Shown here piece after piece: positions 6,757-16,266 of a DNA stretch of 60,771 nucleotides. Source of the stretch: an uncultured Bacilli bacterium (GTDB lineage Bacteria; Bacillota_I; Bacilli_A; RF39; UBA660); contig CAKOSA010000005.1 of assembly GCA_934101865.1 (NCBI GenBank), forward strand, positions 1 to 60,771. Direction: 5' to 3'. A program made the position numbers and the translations under genes. How positions within the stretch are numbered: the stretch's first letter is position 1; each line of letters opens with the position of its first letter. The notes under the pieces are model-generated. The model worked only from the letters and a program-made list of their open reading frames with translations, was not told the origin of the DNA and did no database searches.

Positions 6757-8859
6757 AACATTCACATTAAGTCCCTTACTATTAGCATCAATAATCAAAT
6801 TATCACCATATTTAATTTCTCCATTAATAATAAGATTAGCAATCAAGGTCTCAACATTTTTAACAACAAATCTCTTGATAACCCTTGCCCCATACTTCTC
6901 ATCATAAGACTCATTAATAATAAAGTCCTCAGCCTTTTTCGTTATATCAATCTTAATCTGCTTTTCTTTAAGCCTATCTTCAATCTCCCTAATAGTCTTT
7001 TCAAGAATCTTATAAGTAACATCCTTAGATAAAGAGTTAAAAGTAATAATCTCATCAATTCTATTTAAAAATTCCGGTTTAAAGTAAGTCTTAATCTCTG
7101 ATGCAATCAAGGCATCCTTATTAGGAAGATTATCAAGAATATATTGACTACCAATATTAGATGTCATTATAATAACCGTATTCTTAAAATCAACAAGTCT
7201 ACCATTAGAATCAGTAATTCTACCATCATCAAGAATTTGCAAAAGAATATTAAAAACATCCTTATGAGCCTTTTCAATCTCATCAAAAAGTACTATGGAA
7301 TAAGGATTCCTCCTAACAGCCTCAGTAAGCTGACCACCCTCATCATATCCAACATATCCAGGAGGAGCACCAATTAGCCTTGAAACAGAATGCTTTTCCA
7401 TATACTCACTCATATCAATTCTAATAAGATGCTTTTCATCATCAAAAAGTTCACTCGCCAAACTCTTAGCAACCTCTGTTTTACCAACTCCCGTAGGGCC
7501 CAAGAATATAAATGAACCAATTGGTTTGTTCGGATCCTTAATACCACTACGTGACCTAATAATAGCACTAACCACCAATTTAATAGCCTTATCCTGACCA
7601 ATAACCTTCTTCTTCATATTATCTTCCAAGCTAAGAATTTTATCCCTTTCCGAATTATTAAGCCTACTAACAGGAATATTAGTCCACTTACTAACAACCT
7701 CACTAATAGCATTATCATCAACCGTATCACTAAGAATATCCGACTTATTTTCCCTTTGCAGTTCCGCTAGCTCCTTTTCTAGTCTAGGAATAGTACCGTG
7801 TCTAAGTTTAGCAGCATCCTCCAAATTATACTCATTTTCAGCCTTTTCTAGCCTAAACTTAGCATTATCAATCTCTTCTTTCTTTTTATTAATTTTCGTA
7901 TTAATAGCCTTTTCCTCTTCCCACTTTTTCCTTAAATCGCTCTCTTTTTCTTTAAGTTTACTAAGTTTCTCATTAATAACCTCTTTACGTTTCTTAGATA
8001 AGTCATCATTTTCCTTTTTCAAGGCCTCTTTCTCAATTTCCAAATTCATAATATGCCTAGTAAGTTCATCAAGGGATGACGGAACAGACTCCATTTGCAC
8101 CTTAATAGTAGCACAAGCTTCATCAATTAAATCAATGGCCTTATCCGGTAAAAATCTATTCGTAATATATCGGTTAGATAAAGTTGCTGCCGCGATAATA
8201 GCACTATCCTTAATGTTAACTCCGTGATACACTTCAAATCTAGATTTAAGTCCCCTTAAAATTGTAATAGTATCATTTACAGTAGGTTCCTTAACAATAA
8301 TCTTCTGAAATCTTCTTTCCAAAGCACTATCTTTTTCAATAAATTTCCTATATTCATTAAGAGTAGTTGCTCCAATGCAAAGAATTTCTCCACGTGCCAA
8401 CATTGGTTTAAGAATATTAGAGGCATCCATTGCTCCTTCGGCTCCGGCTCCAACAATCATATGAATCTCATCGATAAACATAATAATTTCGCCATTGGAT
8501 TCTTTAATTTCTTTAAGTACTGCTTTAAGTCTTTCCTCAAATTCTCCTCTATATTTAGCACCGGCTATTAAGCTAGCCATATCAAGTTCCCATATTCTTT
8601 TATTTTTAAGATTGTTAGGAACATCATTTTTTATAATTCTGTTAGCAAGTCCTTCTACAATAGCCGTTTTTCCGACACCTGCTTCACCAATTAAAACGGG
8701 GTTATTTTTTGTTTTTCTCGATAATATTCTTGTAATATCACGTATCTCATCATCACGCCCAATAACAGGGTCAATTTTCCCTATTTTAGCACTTTCCGTA
8801 ATGTCTCTACCATACTTTTCAAGAACATTAACATTATCATTTTCCATATTCATATTCAT
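6745..8859 (-). CDS. clpB: ClpB-type disaggregase lacking the N-terminal domain
   Basis: AAA+ unfoldase that pulls proteins out of aggregates together with DnaK. The 704 residues hold D1 (Walker A GEAGVGKTAIVE, Walker B IIMFIDEIH), a coiled-coil M-domain of the ClpB type (LEIEKEALKKE... KKWEEEKA ... LRHGTIP) and D2 (Walker A GPTGVGKTEVAK, VLFDEIEKAH, sensor RNP/FLNRIDEII). The usual 150-residue Clp_N domain is missing: the protein begins right at the LEKYGRDITE linker. Full ClpB is about 860 residues. ATG 8859 is chosen because AAAGGG lies at a good distance; GTG 8868 overlaps that site. No IGF/L loop for ClpP is apparent, in keeping with ClpB rather than ClpC. Heat-shock control is suggested by the CIRCE-like operator upstream. 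Confidence 0.93.
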   Translation of the reverse strand: MNMNMENDNVNVLEKYGRDITESAKIGKIDPVIGRDDEIRDITRILSRKTKNNPVLIGEAGVGKTAIVEGLANRIIKNDVPNNLKNKRIWELDMASLIAGAKYRGEFEERLKAVLKEIKESNGEIIMFIDEIHMIVGAGAEGAMDASNILKPMLARGEILCIGATTLNEYRKFIEKDSALERRFQKIIVKEPTVNDTITILRGLKSRFEVYHGVNIKDSAIIAAATLSNRYITNRFLPDKAIDLIDEACATIKVQMESVPSSLDELTRHIMNLEIEKEALKKENDDLSKKRKEVINEKLSKLKEKESDLRKKWEEEKAINTKINKKKEEIDNAKFRLEKAENEYNLEDAAKLRHGTIPRLEKELAELQRENKSDILSDTVDDNAISEVVSKWTNIPVSRLNNSERDKILSLEDNMKKKVIGQDKAIKLVVSAIIRSRSGIKDPNKPIGSFIFLGPTGVGKTEVAKSLASELFDDEKHLIRIDMSEYMEKHSVSRLIGAPPGYVGYDEGGQLTEAVRRNPYSIVLFDEIEKAHKDVFNILLQILDDGRITDSNGRLVDFKNTVIIMTSNIGSQYILDNLPNKDALIASEIKTYFKPEFLNRIDEIITFNSLSKDVTYKILEKTIREIEDRLKEKQIKIDITKKAEDFIINESYDEKYGARVIKRFVVKNVETLIANLIINGEIKYGDNLIIDANSKGLNVNVKRP

Positions 8860-8885
8860 ATATATCACACCCTTTCTAAGTACAC

Positions 8886-8913
8886 ATTATAGCACATTTT
8901 TAGCAATTGTCAA
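8886..8913 (-). promoter_or_regulatory. clpB promoter
   Basis: On the minus strand TTGACA (complement of 8908-8913) and TATAAT (complement of 8886-8891) are separated by 16 bases, with TG at the extended -10 position. This is close to a perfect vegetative sigma-A promoter. Confidence 0.85.
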
Positions 8914-8926
8914 TAGAGATTGCTAA
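8900..8926. promoter_or_regulatory. CIRCE-like HrcA operator
   Basis: TTAGCAATT (8900-8908), nine bases, then GATTGCTAA (8918-8926) has the exact 9-9-9 geometry of CIRCE (TTAGCACTC-N9-GAGTGCTAA); the outer six bases of each arm match the consensus and the inner three differ. It overlaps the -35 box and spacer of the clpB promoter, so a bound repressor would block transcription. HrcA is not in the window. Confidence 0.75.
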
Positions 8927-8955
8927 AAAAATAAAATTTTACATTGTTAGCTTTA

Positions 8956-9000
8956 CAGTTTTTCAAAAATCGTTAATAATATGTTGCAGATTTTCAAAAA
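8956..9000 (+). repeat. Direct repeat upstream of the deacetylase gene
   Basis: CAGTTTTTCAAAAAT (8956-8970) recurs as CAGATTTTCAAAAAT (8987-9001) with one base changed and a 31-base period, about three helical turns. The second copy with its flank matches the element at 4654. Its position 55-100 bases before the gene suits a binding site. Confidence 0.4.
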
Positions 9001-9054
9001 TATTCCCCTTAATAATTCTATAAATAATGGAAATACTATAAAAAGGTGATGAAA

Positions 9055-10308
9055 ATGAAAATAAGAAAATTAACAAAAATAACTATTACTGTTTTCCTAT
9101 TTCTCTCAATAATAATTATACATAACGTATCCGCAAATAATAAGGAAATAAAAGATAATCAAAATAAAAAACAAGAAATATTATCCCATTACAATTCTAA
9201 TATATTAGCCCTTCCAAACACTAAATTATACATCAAAACTGGCAAAAATTACATAAATGCTGGAACCCTAACTTCAACTCAAATCTTAAAATTAAAACCT
9301 CTTAAAATAACCCCAAATACGGAATACTTTCCATTAGAAACAATAGAAGGATACTATATAGACTATAAAGATACCCAAAAAACAAACGAGGAATTAATAG
9401 AAACAGACCAAAGATATAAAAATTATATTCCTTTTAATGAAACAATAATCACCAAAGAAAACGCTACATATTACGATGATAATACCCCATTATATAAATT
9501 AGAAAAGTCATACAAATTAAAAGTCTTAAAAAAAGATGAAAATGCTTACTACGCCGAGTTTAACAATAGATTACTAAAAGTATTAAAAGAAGATGTGCAA
9601 GAACTAATCGAAGAAAATAACCAAAATCTACCCATCGCATCTAAAATAAGAGTAATAGCATTCCATTCCTTTTATGACGAAAATGAAGAAAGTGAAAAAT
9701 GGTGCCGAAATTCTATTTGTCATAACATTAAAGATTTTGAACAACAAATAAAATACCTAAAAGACAACAATTATTTCACTTTAAATACCAGTGAATTAGA
9801 ACAGTTTATAGATGGAAAAATCAATCTTCCCCAAAATAGTGTAATGATAACTATCGATGATGGATTAATGGTTGATAGAGCCATAAAAGTATTAGATGAA
9901 AATAATATAAATGCCACCATATTTTTAATAACATCATCCTATAAGCCAGATAACTATACTCCAAGTAAGTATATAGAATTCCATTCTCACGGCCATAATT
10001 TACATACTCAATACGTTTGTTCAGGAGGTCAGGGAGGAGCAATTAAATGCAAAAATAAAGAATACCTACTAGACGATTTAAAGCAAAGCAGTACTATCTT
10101 AGGCGGTTCCCAAATATTTTGTTATCCATTCTATGAATACAATAACTATTCAATTTCTGTGTTAAAAGAAGCCGGCTATAAAATGGCCTTTGCCGGATAC
10201 ATTGATGATGGATATGTAAAAGTAGGCACTGACAAATATCAAATACCAAGATATACCATTACAAGTGATGTAACCCTCAATAAATTTTCGCAAATTATTA
10301 AAAATTAA
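9055..10308 (+). CDS. Secreted polysaccharide deacetylase (NodB domain)
   Basis: The N-terminus has a lysine-rich head and one hydrophobic helix ending near VSA, a signal peptide or anchor. Residues about 45-190 have no family I recognise. The NodB homology domain fills about 200-417: the metal-site aspartates in MITIDDG, the paired histidines in EFHSHGHNLH, a CYPFYEYN segment and a closing beta-alpha unit. Such enzymes remove acetyl groups from wall or exopolysaccharide sugars. The VMITIDDG and HSHGH motifs are intact, so it should be active. ATG 9055 is preferred because AAAAGGTG lies 6 bases upstream; earlier in-frame starts overlap that site. Confidence 0.88.
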   Translation: MKIRKLTKITITVFLFLSIIIIHNVSANNKEIKDNQNKKQEILSHYNSNILALPNTKLYIKTGKNYINAGTLTSTQILKLKPLKITPNTEYFPLETIEGYYIDYKDTQKTNEELIETDQRYKNYIPFNETIITKENATYYDDNTPLYKLEKSYKLKVLKKDENAYYAEFNNRLLKVLKEDVQELIEENNQNLPIASKIRVIAFHSFYDENEESEKWCRNSICHNIKDFEQQIKYLKDNNYFTLNTSELEQFIDGKINLPQNSVMITIDDGLMVDRAIKVLDENNINATIFLITSSYKPDNYTPSKYIEFHSHGHNLHTQYVCSGGQGGAIKCKNKEYLLDDLKQSSTILGGSQIFCYPFYEYNNYSISVLKEAGYKMAFAGYIDDGYVKVGTDKYQIPRYTITSDVTLNKFSQIIKN

Positions 10309-10383
10309 ATAAATAATTATAATAGTTCAATAGCAAACATTTCTAAAAAAACAGTTAAACCGACAAAATACTTACCCAAATCC

Positions 10384-10412
10384 TTGACTACTTTACTTAT
10401 TTATTTTATAAT
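10384..10412 (+). promoter_or_regulatory. Promoter of the surface-glycopolymer operon
   Basis: TTGACT (10384-10389) and TATAAT (10407-10412) are 17 bases apart, 24 bases before the first gene. This is the only strong promoter seen before the long run of closely spaced genes reaching pgi. Confidence 0.8.
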
Positions 10413-10435
10413 CTATATATAAGGGAAGTGAAAAA

Positions 10436-11221
10436 ATGATAAAAAATTTAACATATAGTATCAATAAATATAAATTTTTATTGCAACAACTAGTTTCAAG
10501 GGACTTTAAAGTAAAATACAAAAGAAGCTTTTTAGGCGTACTATGGAGTTTACTATACCCAGTATTAACTATGGCAGTTATGGCAATAGTATTTACCAAT
10601 GTATTTAAATTCTCAACACCTGGGGTAAATTATTTAGTATACCTAATGAGTGGACTTGTACTATTCAACTATTTTAGTGAAGCTTCTAATTTAGCTATGA
10701 GTAGCGTTGTGGCCAACTTTTCATTAATAAATAAAGTATATATGCCCAAATATATATTTCCTCTTTCAAAATGTATATTTGTTGGAATTAACTTTTTATT
10801 AACATTAATTCCACTATATGCGATAATATTCATAACCGGAACAGGGGTAAATATTCATCACTTATTATTACCATATGTGTTCCTATGTCTATTTCTCTTT
10901 ACTGTTGGCGTAGGATTTATACTTGCAACCATTTCTGTATTTATGAGAGATATGTTTTACATTTACGGAGTATTAATAACACTATGGACATATCTTACAC
11001 CAATAATGTATGATGTGGCTATTATCCCCGCAAAGTTCCAATTTTTTATGAAACTAAATCCAATGTATTGGTTCCTAGATTTTGCTAGACAAATAATACT
11101 ATATAACCAAGTACCAGGAATAAATTGTTTTATATATTGTGCTGTAATCGCCCTATCATTTTTGTTCGTAGGTATGTACATATTTAAGAAGAAACAAGAT
11201 AAATTTATATATTACGTTTAG
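10436..11221 (+). CDS. tagG: ABC-2 type polysaccharide/teichoic acid exporter, permease subunit
   Basis: The 261 residues have the TagG/Wzm layout: an amphipathic start with RDFKVKYKRSFLGVLWSLLYP, then six membrane helices, and the LNPMYWFLDFAR segment before the last helix. The protein forms the membrane channel that flips a lipid-linked glycan, driven by the ATPase encoded 8 bases downstream. Because a WecG/TagA enzyme and UDP-ManNAc epimerases lie in the same operon, a teichoic-acid-like substrate is likely, but the family also exports capsule and O-antigen. Confidence 0.9.
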   Translation: MIKNLTYSINKYKFLLQQLVSRDFKVKYKRSFLGVLWSLLYPVLTMAVMAIVFTNVFKFSTPGVNYLVYLMSGLVLFNYFSEASNLAMSSVVANFSLINKVYMPKYIFPLSKCIFVGINFLLTLIPLYAIIFITGTGVNIHHLLLPYVFLCLFLFTVGVGFILATISVFMRDMFYIYGVLITLWTYLTPIMYDVAIIPAKFQFFMKLNPMYWFLDFARQIILYNQVPGINCFIYCAVIALSFLFVGMYIFKKKQDKFIYYV

Positions 11222-11229
11222 GAGGACTT

Positions 11230-12003
11230 ATGAAAGATAAAGATAATATAATGGTTGATGTTGAAAACGTATCAATGAGATTTAATTTAGGAATTGAAAA
11301 AGGTTTTAGTCTTAAACAATTTTTTGTAGACTCATTTGACCCCAAAAAAAGAAAAGCTAAAAAAGCTCAAAAAAAAGATAATGAATTTTGGGCCTTAACA
11401 GATGTTGACTTTAAAATAAAAAAAGGTGAGGTGGTAGGCTTTATCGGAAGTAATGGAGCTGGTAAAAGTACCTTGTTAAAGGTAGTAGCTGGCGTTATGA
11501 AACCAACAAAAGGTACCGTAAAAGCTTATGGAAATATTTGTCCAATGATAGAATTAGGGGCTGGATTTGATAGTGACCTTTCAGCTCGTGAAAACATTTA
11601 CCTAAATGGGGCCGTTATGGGATATTCTAAAAATTTTATCGATGAAAAATTTAACGATATAGTAGAGTTTTCAGAATTACAAGATTTTCTAGATGTTCCT
11701 GTAAAAAACTTTTCATCAGGAATGATTGCTCGTTTAGCATTTTCAGTTGCAACAGTAGTAGATCCAGAAATACTAATAGTAGATGAAATATTATCCGTTG
11801 GAGATATTGCTTTCCAAGCTAAAAGTGAAAATAAAATGCGTTCTATGATCGGAGGAGGTACAACAGTATTATATGTTTCCCACTCCCTAGAATCCATAGA
11901 AAAATTATGTGACAGAGTAGTTTGGCTAGATCACGGTCACGTAAAAAAGATTGGTAAAACCAAAGAAATATGTGATGAATATAAAAAGTTTATGAATGTA
12001 TAG
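11230..12003 (+). CDS. tagH: ABC exporter ATP-binding subunit for surface polysaccharide
   Basis: The 257 residues show Walker A GSNGAGKST, the signature FSSGMIARLAFS, Walker B EILIVDEIL and the switch histidine in LYVSHS. The N-terminal FNLGIEKGFSLKQF and ELGAGFDSDLSARENI match the TagH/Wzt subfamily. The protein ends shortly after the ATPase fold, so the C-terminal glycan-reading or SH3-like extension known in some homologues is absent. AGGAGG lies before the ATG, and the gene follows tagG by 8 bases. Confidence 0.92.
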   Translation: MKDKDNIMVDVENVSMRFNLGIEKGFSLKQFFVDSFDPKKRKAKKAQKKDNEFWALTDVDFKIKKGEVVGFIGSNGAGKSTLLKVVAGVMKPTKGTVKAYGNICPMIELGAGFDSDLSARENIYLNGAVMGYSKNFIDEKFNDIVEFSELQDFLDVPVKNFSSGMIARLAFSVATVVDPEILIVDEILSVGDIAFQAKSENKMRSMIGGGTTVLYVSHSLESIEKLCDRVVWLDHGHVKKIGKTKEICDEYKKFMNV

Positions 12004-12011
12004 GAGGAGAA

Positions 12012-13154
12012 ATGAATAAAGTAATACTTAATGAATTTTTAAGTGTGCGAAAAAGGCTTAAAAATAATAAATCAATAGTAATAGTTGCACCATATTTTAC
12101 TGAGGAAAGATTAAAAGATGGATACTACAAGAGAGTTAAAGCTGTTGATGAATTATTTAAAGATTACTATAAGGTATATATTACGTATGAGACTAAAAAA
12201 AATTGTATTGAATTTGAAGAACACGAAGATAGAAATACTACAGTTGTAAGATATTTACCAGGTTCAAGAAGCCAAAAAATCTTGACGGCACTCTTGATGA
12301 TTGCTTGTGGAAAAATTTATTGTCATTCTGTTTGGCAAGTTAAAAAGAAATTTTTCAAATTACCAGGTGTAAAGGTATATGTTGATGTTCACGGTGTTGT
12401 TCCTGAAGAAGAAACACTTTATGGAAGATATGAAGATGCTCAAATGTATGGAGATATAGAGGAAGCAACCGTTCAAAAAGCAGAATGTCTTATTTGTGTT
12501 ACAAATAAAATAAAAGAACATTTACAAAATAAATATGGTGATAAATTTAAAACTAAGACAATTATTATGCCGATATTTGACAGTAATTTATCAAAATATG
12601 ATACAGAAGTCCCAAAAGAAAAGCCATTTAATAATGGTAAACCGAATGTGATTTACGCCGGAGGAATAATGAAGTGGCAAAAAATTGAACTTATGCAAGA
12701 ATCAATTTACAATTGTAGAGATAATGCAAATTATATGGTGTATTGTCCAAATCCTAAGGAATTTTGGGAAACCTGGAATTTTCCAAAGCAAGATAATTTG
12801 GAGGTTGGATCTAAATCGTATAAAGATTTATGCAAAGATGTATATACAAAGGCTCATTATGGATATGTGCTAAGAGATGACATAACGGTAAACAATGTAG
12901 CTTGTCCAACAAAGATTGCTGATTATTTTAAATATAGAATTGTACCAATTGTTTTAAGCCCTAAAATTGGTGACTTTATAGATTTAGGAATGAAATATAT
13001 AACCTTAGATGATTTTAACAAAGGAAAATTATTGACAAAAGAGGAATTGACTAAAATAGCGGATAATAATGAAGAAGTATTAAGAAGGTATATCGAAATT
13101 CACGAAAAAGGAAAAAGAGAATTTATTAAAATGTTTAAGGGGGACAAGCAATGA
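12012..13154 (+). CDS. Glycosyltransferase, GT4-like (GT-B fold)
   Basis: The 380 residues fit a two-Rossmann GT-B enzyme. The N-terminal half has VIVAPYFTEERLKDGYYKR and VYVDVHGVVPEEE; the C-terminal half has PNVIYAGGIMKWQKIELM, KDVYTKAHYGYVLRDD and a late PTKIADYFKYRIVPIV, which aligns with the donor-binding region of GT4 enzymes. The strict E-x7-E pair is not obvious. It would add a sugar to the lipid-linked polymer at the inner membrane face. It starts behind AGGAGG 8 bases after tagH and overlaps the next gene by 4 bases. Confidence 0.7.
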   Translation: MNKVILNEFLSVRKRLKNNKSIVIVAPYFTEERLKDGYYKRVKAVDELFKDYYKVYITYETKKNCIEFEEHEDRNTTVVRYLPGSRSQKILTALLMIACGKIYCHSVWQVKKKFFKLPGVKVYVDVHGVVPEEETLYGRYEDAQMYGDIEEATVQKAECLICVTNKIKEHLQNKYGDKFKTKTIIMPIFDSNLSKYDTEVPKEKPFNNGKPNVIYAGGIMKWQKIELMQESIYNCRDNANYMVYCPNPKEFWETWNFPKQDNLEVGSKSYKDLCKDVYTKAHYGYVLRDDITVNNVACPTKIADYFKYRIVPIVLSPKIGDFIDLGMKYITLDDFNKGKLLTKEELTKIADNNEEVLRRYIEIHEKGKREFIKMFKGDKQ

Positions 13155-14374
13155 GAGGACTAATTTATAAAATAAAAAGAATTTTTAAATTTATTGGCAT
13201 TTTATTTTATCTACTATATTATAGAATAAAGTTTCACGGTCAAAAAAAAGGTGTAGCCGAAGTAGTTGATTCATTTTATAGCGGTGGATTAGAACAGGTT
13301 GCCGCAAATGTTTACAAGACATTTAAAGATAATAAAGACATATCGACTGTAATAAGTATCAGTAATCACGTGGGACCTATGTGTCAGCAACTTGAAACAC
13401 CAAAGGATTTAAGAATAGTATATTATGATGTAATAGAAATGATAAAATATTGTGCAAAAAATAACATTGGTACTTTAATTTACCATTTCAGTACCTTTCA
13501 TATGATATTATTCAAAATACTAGGCTTTAAAAATTATTATATCATTCATAATACATATATATGGTATACAGATAAAGAATGGAAAAAATTGAAATATAAA
13601 TTAAATTTTGTTAATGGAATAATCGCTGTATCTGATTGGTGCAAAGATTATTTTCAAAAAAAGACAGGTATTTCCAACATTAAATTAATACTGAATGGAA
13701 TAAATTTTGATAATTTATATAAAGGTGAAAAATCAAGTATTACAAGAGAAACTTTGAAAATAAAAAAAGATGAAATAGCCTGTATGACTATAGGTGGATA
13801 TGTATGTGGAAAACATCAGATGGAAATTATTGGTATTGCTGAGGAAATAATAAAAACCAATTCGAAAATTAAATTCATTTGTGCGGGGCCAATACTAGAC
13901 AAAAAATTGTATAATAAATTTTTAAAAAGGGCAAAAGGATCAAGTGCGAAAGATAATATAATAATTTTAAATTACATTCCACAGGAAGAGGTAGGAGATT
14001 TTATAAGAAGCAATTGCGACATTTACTTGCAACCATCTTTACACGAAGCGGGAGTACCATTAACAGTTATGGAAGCCTTATTAAATGGAAAACCAGTTAT
14101 AATGACAGATTTTATGTTGCAGAAAACTTTTCCAAATTCTTCACGAATAATAGGGGTAAAACCAGCTTATAATGATATACTCAAAATAACTCCTAAGTTG
14201 GCTGAAGAAATGGGCTCCAAAGTTAAGGATGAATCTACAAAAGAATTTGTAGAAAAAATATTAAAGGTTGCAAACGATATAAATAAATATAGAGAGGGTT
14301 TTGATATTAAAGACTATGAATTTTTAAGCACAAAAAGAATGGCAAAAGAATATATAGAATATATAAAAATTTAG
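13151..14374 (+). CDS. Glycosyltransferase family 4
   Basis: A GT-B retaining transferase of 407 residues. A hydrophobic, basic N-terminus (about residues 8-28) suggests membrane association. The acceptor half has DSFYSGGLEQVAANV; the donor half has MTIGGYVCGKHQMEIIGIA, IPQEEVGDFIRSNCDIYLQPS and HEAGVPLTVMEALLNGKPVI, which contains the E-x7-E pair typical of GT4. Start codon overlaps the previous stop (ATGA), indicating coupled translation. Confidence 0.88.
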   Translation: MRGLIYKIKRIFKFIGILFYLLYYRIKFHGQKKGVAEVVDSFYSGGLEQVAANVYKTFKDNKDISTVISISNHVGPMCQQLETPKDLRIVYYDVIEMIKYCAKNNIGTLIYHFSTFHMILFKILGFKNYYIIHNTYIWYTDKEWKKLKYKLNFVNGIIAVSDWCKDYFQKKTGISNIKLILNGINFDNLYKGEKSSITRETLKIKKDEIACMTIGGYVCGKHQMEIIGIAEEIIKTNSKIKFICAGPILDKKLYNKFLKRAKGSSAKDNIIILNYIPQEEVGDFIRSNCDIYLQPSLHEAGVPLTVMEALLNGKPVIMTDFMLQKTFPNSSRIIGVKPAYNDILKITPKLAEEMGSKVKDESTKEFVEKILKVANDINKYREGFDIKDYEFLSTKRMAKEYIEYIKI

Positions 14375-14386
14375 AGGGGATATAAG

Positions 14387-16240
14387 ATGAAGTTATCAAA
14401 AAATAAAATAAAAAAAGGATTAAACATATTGATAAATGATGGTCCATTAGAATTATGCAAAAAAATGAAAACAAAAACATACGAATATATTTACTCACCA
14501 GTAGAATTACTAAAAGAACCAAATTTTAAAGTTGGCTTTATAGACGTAGTATTAGAAAAAGGCGTTGATGAAGACATAGTATCAAATAGTCTTAAAAAAA
14601 TAAATATGTACAACTTCAATATTTTAAGTTTAGATGAGAATACTAAAGGAACATATATAAATGACTACACTTTCATTAACGTATTTAGATTGCGATCATA
14701 CATATACATATATATAAATAAAGAGAGTCTAGATGAATATGTATTTAATGTAAAATTAACGAAAGATATATCTAATCAAATTAATGATATATTAAAAACA
14801 AATGAAGGATTAAAATTACTTTCAAATTATAATCAAAAAGACATAGTAACAGTAAAAACATCAACATTTCTAGATTATAAAGGTTCCAACTATTATTCTG
14901 GTGGTGCTGAACGTTATTTGTTAGACCTTTTCGATGTTTGCAAAAATCTAAATTTAAATTTAGTTATATATCAGCATTCTGAAAAACCATTTTTTAGAAA
15001 ATATAATGGTATTAGCGTGATAGGACTTTGTCCTAAGGATAGGAAAGTAAAAAATAGTTATCAGTTTGCTGATGAACAAACAAAAAATTATATATTTGAA
15101 ACATATAATAAATCTATATTACACATCTATTCAGCTTTCCAAGAATGTTTTCCAAATCATATTGGACCATCAATAGGAATTAGTCACGGAATAAGTTGGG
15201 ACAGTCCAATAAACAAGTACGAAGATGGTCGCGATGAATTTTGGGAAAGTAAATGTGTATATCTTGAAAGTGCATATTTTTGTAATAGACTTATATCAGT
15301 CGATACAAATACACCAAATTGGCTTCAAACAATAGATTACAAATTAGGAAATAAAAAATGTCAGGTAATTCCTAATTATGTTGATAATAATGAATTTTCT
15401 CCAAGAAAAGATTATTTAAAAACTAGAGATAAAATAGTTATATTGTATCCTCGAAGACTTTATGAACCAAGAGGGCTATACATTACTTTGGATATAGTAG
15501 ATGAAATCTTAAAAAATTATAAAAATGTAGAGTTTCAATTCGTAGGTAAGGGCTTTTCAGAAGATTTAAATAAAATAAAACAAAAACAAGATAAGTGGGG
15601 AAGTAGAATAAAATGTTATAGTAAACCCCCAGAAGAGATGTGCAATGTTTATAAACAAGCAGATATAAGTTTAATTCCAACATTATTTAGTGAAGGAACT
15701 AGTCTTTCTTGTCTTGAGGCCTTGTCAAGTGGAAATGTAGTAATAGCGACTAGAATAGGAGGTCTGACAGATCTAATAATAAATGAATTTAATGGTTATT
15801 TAATCGAACCGTCGTCAAAATGCTTAAAGGAAAAATTAATGGAGGTATTAGATAATTATTCTGTTCAAGGAGAAATAAAAAAGAACGCAGTAGCATCAGC
15901 TAAGGCTTTCAATAAAAGTAGATGGCAGAGAAGTTGGGAAAAAGTTATAAAAAGTTTTGATATAAATGTTACATCTAATAATAATCAATTAATTGAAATA
16001 TATATATATAAAATAGATAATTTACGAAGAGAAATAAGGGAATTAATTAAAGATGAATTAAAAAAAGGTAATTTAATATATTTAAGAGTAAAAGAATTTC
16101 CAGAAGAAGACAACATATCTTGTGGATTACTTCAATTGATTGAATACAATGAAGAAATAATGAATGTAGCAAACAAGGTGTATAAAGATAAAACAATAAA
16201 AGACAAAATAACACGTAAGGAAAAAATAATAGAAATATAA
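14387..16240 (+). CDS. Large glycosyltransferase family 4 protein
   Basis: At 617 residues this is larger than the usual 380. An extra N-terminal segment (about residues 1-160) matches nothing I recognise. The GT-B core follows with YSGGAERYLLDLFDVC near residue 170, ILYPRRLYEPRGLYITLDIV near 350 and EGTSLSCLEALSSGNVVIAT near 435 with the E-x7-E-like donor site. After the core is a lysine-rich tail of about 100 residues. It is in the middle of the glycopolymer operon, 12 bases after the previous gene. Confidence 0.85.
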   Translation: MKLSKNKIKKGLNILINDGPLELCKKMKTKTYEYIYSPVELLKEPNFKVGFIDVVLEKGVDEDIVSNSLKKINMYNFNILSLDENTKGTYINDYTFINVFRLRSYIYIYINKESLDEYVFNVKLTKDISNQINDILKTNEGLKLLSNYNQKDIVTVKTSTFLDYKGSNYYSGGAERYLLDLFDVCKNLNLNLVIYQHSEKPFFRKYNGISVIGLCPKDRKVKNSYQFADEQTKNYIFETYNKSILHIYSAFQECFPNHIGPSIGISHGISWDSPINKYEDGRDEFWESKCVYLESAYFCNRLISVDTNTPNWLQTIDYKLGNKKCQVIPNYVDNNEFSPRKDYLKTRDKIVILYPRRLYEPRGLYITLDIVDEILKNYKNVEFQFVGKGFSEDLNKIKQKQDKWGSRIKCYSKPPEEMCNVYKQADISLIPTLFSEGTSLSCLEALSSGNVVIATRIGGLTDLIINEFNGYLIEPSSKCLKEKLMEVLDNYSVQGEIKKNAVASAKAFNKSRWQRSWEKVIKSFDINVTSNNNQLIEIYIYKIDNLRREIRELIKDELKKGNLIYLRVKEFPEEDNISCGLLQLIEYNEEIMNVANKVYKDKTIKDKITRKEKIIEI

Positions 16241-16266
16241 AAATGAATAAGTGAAAGGATCAAAGT

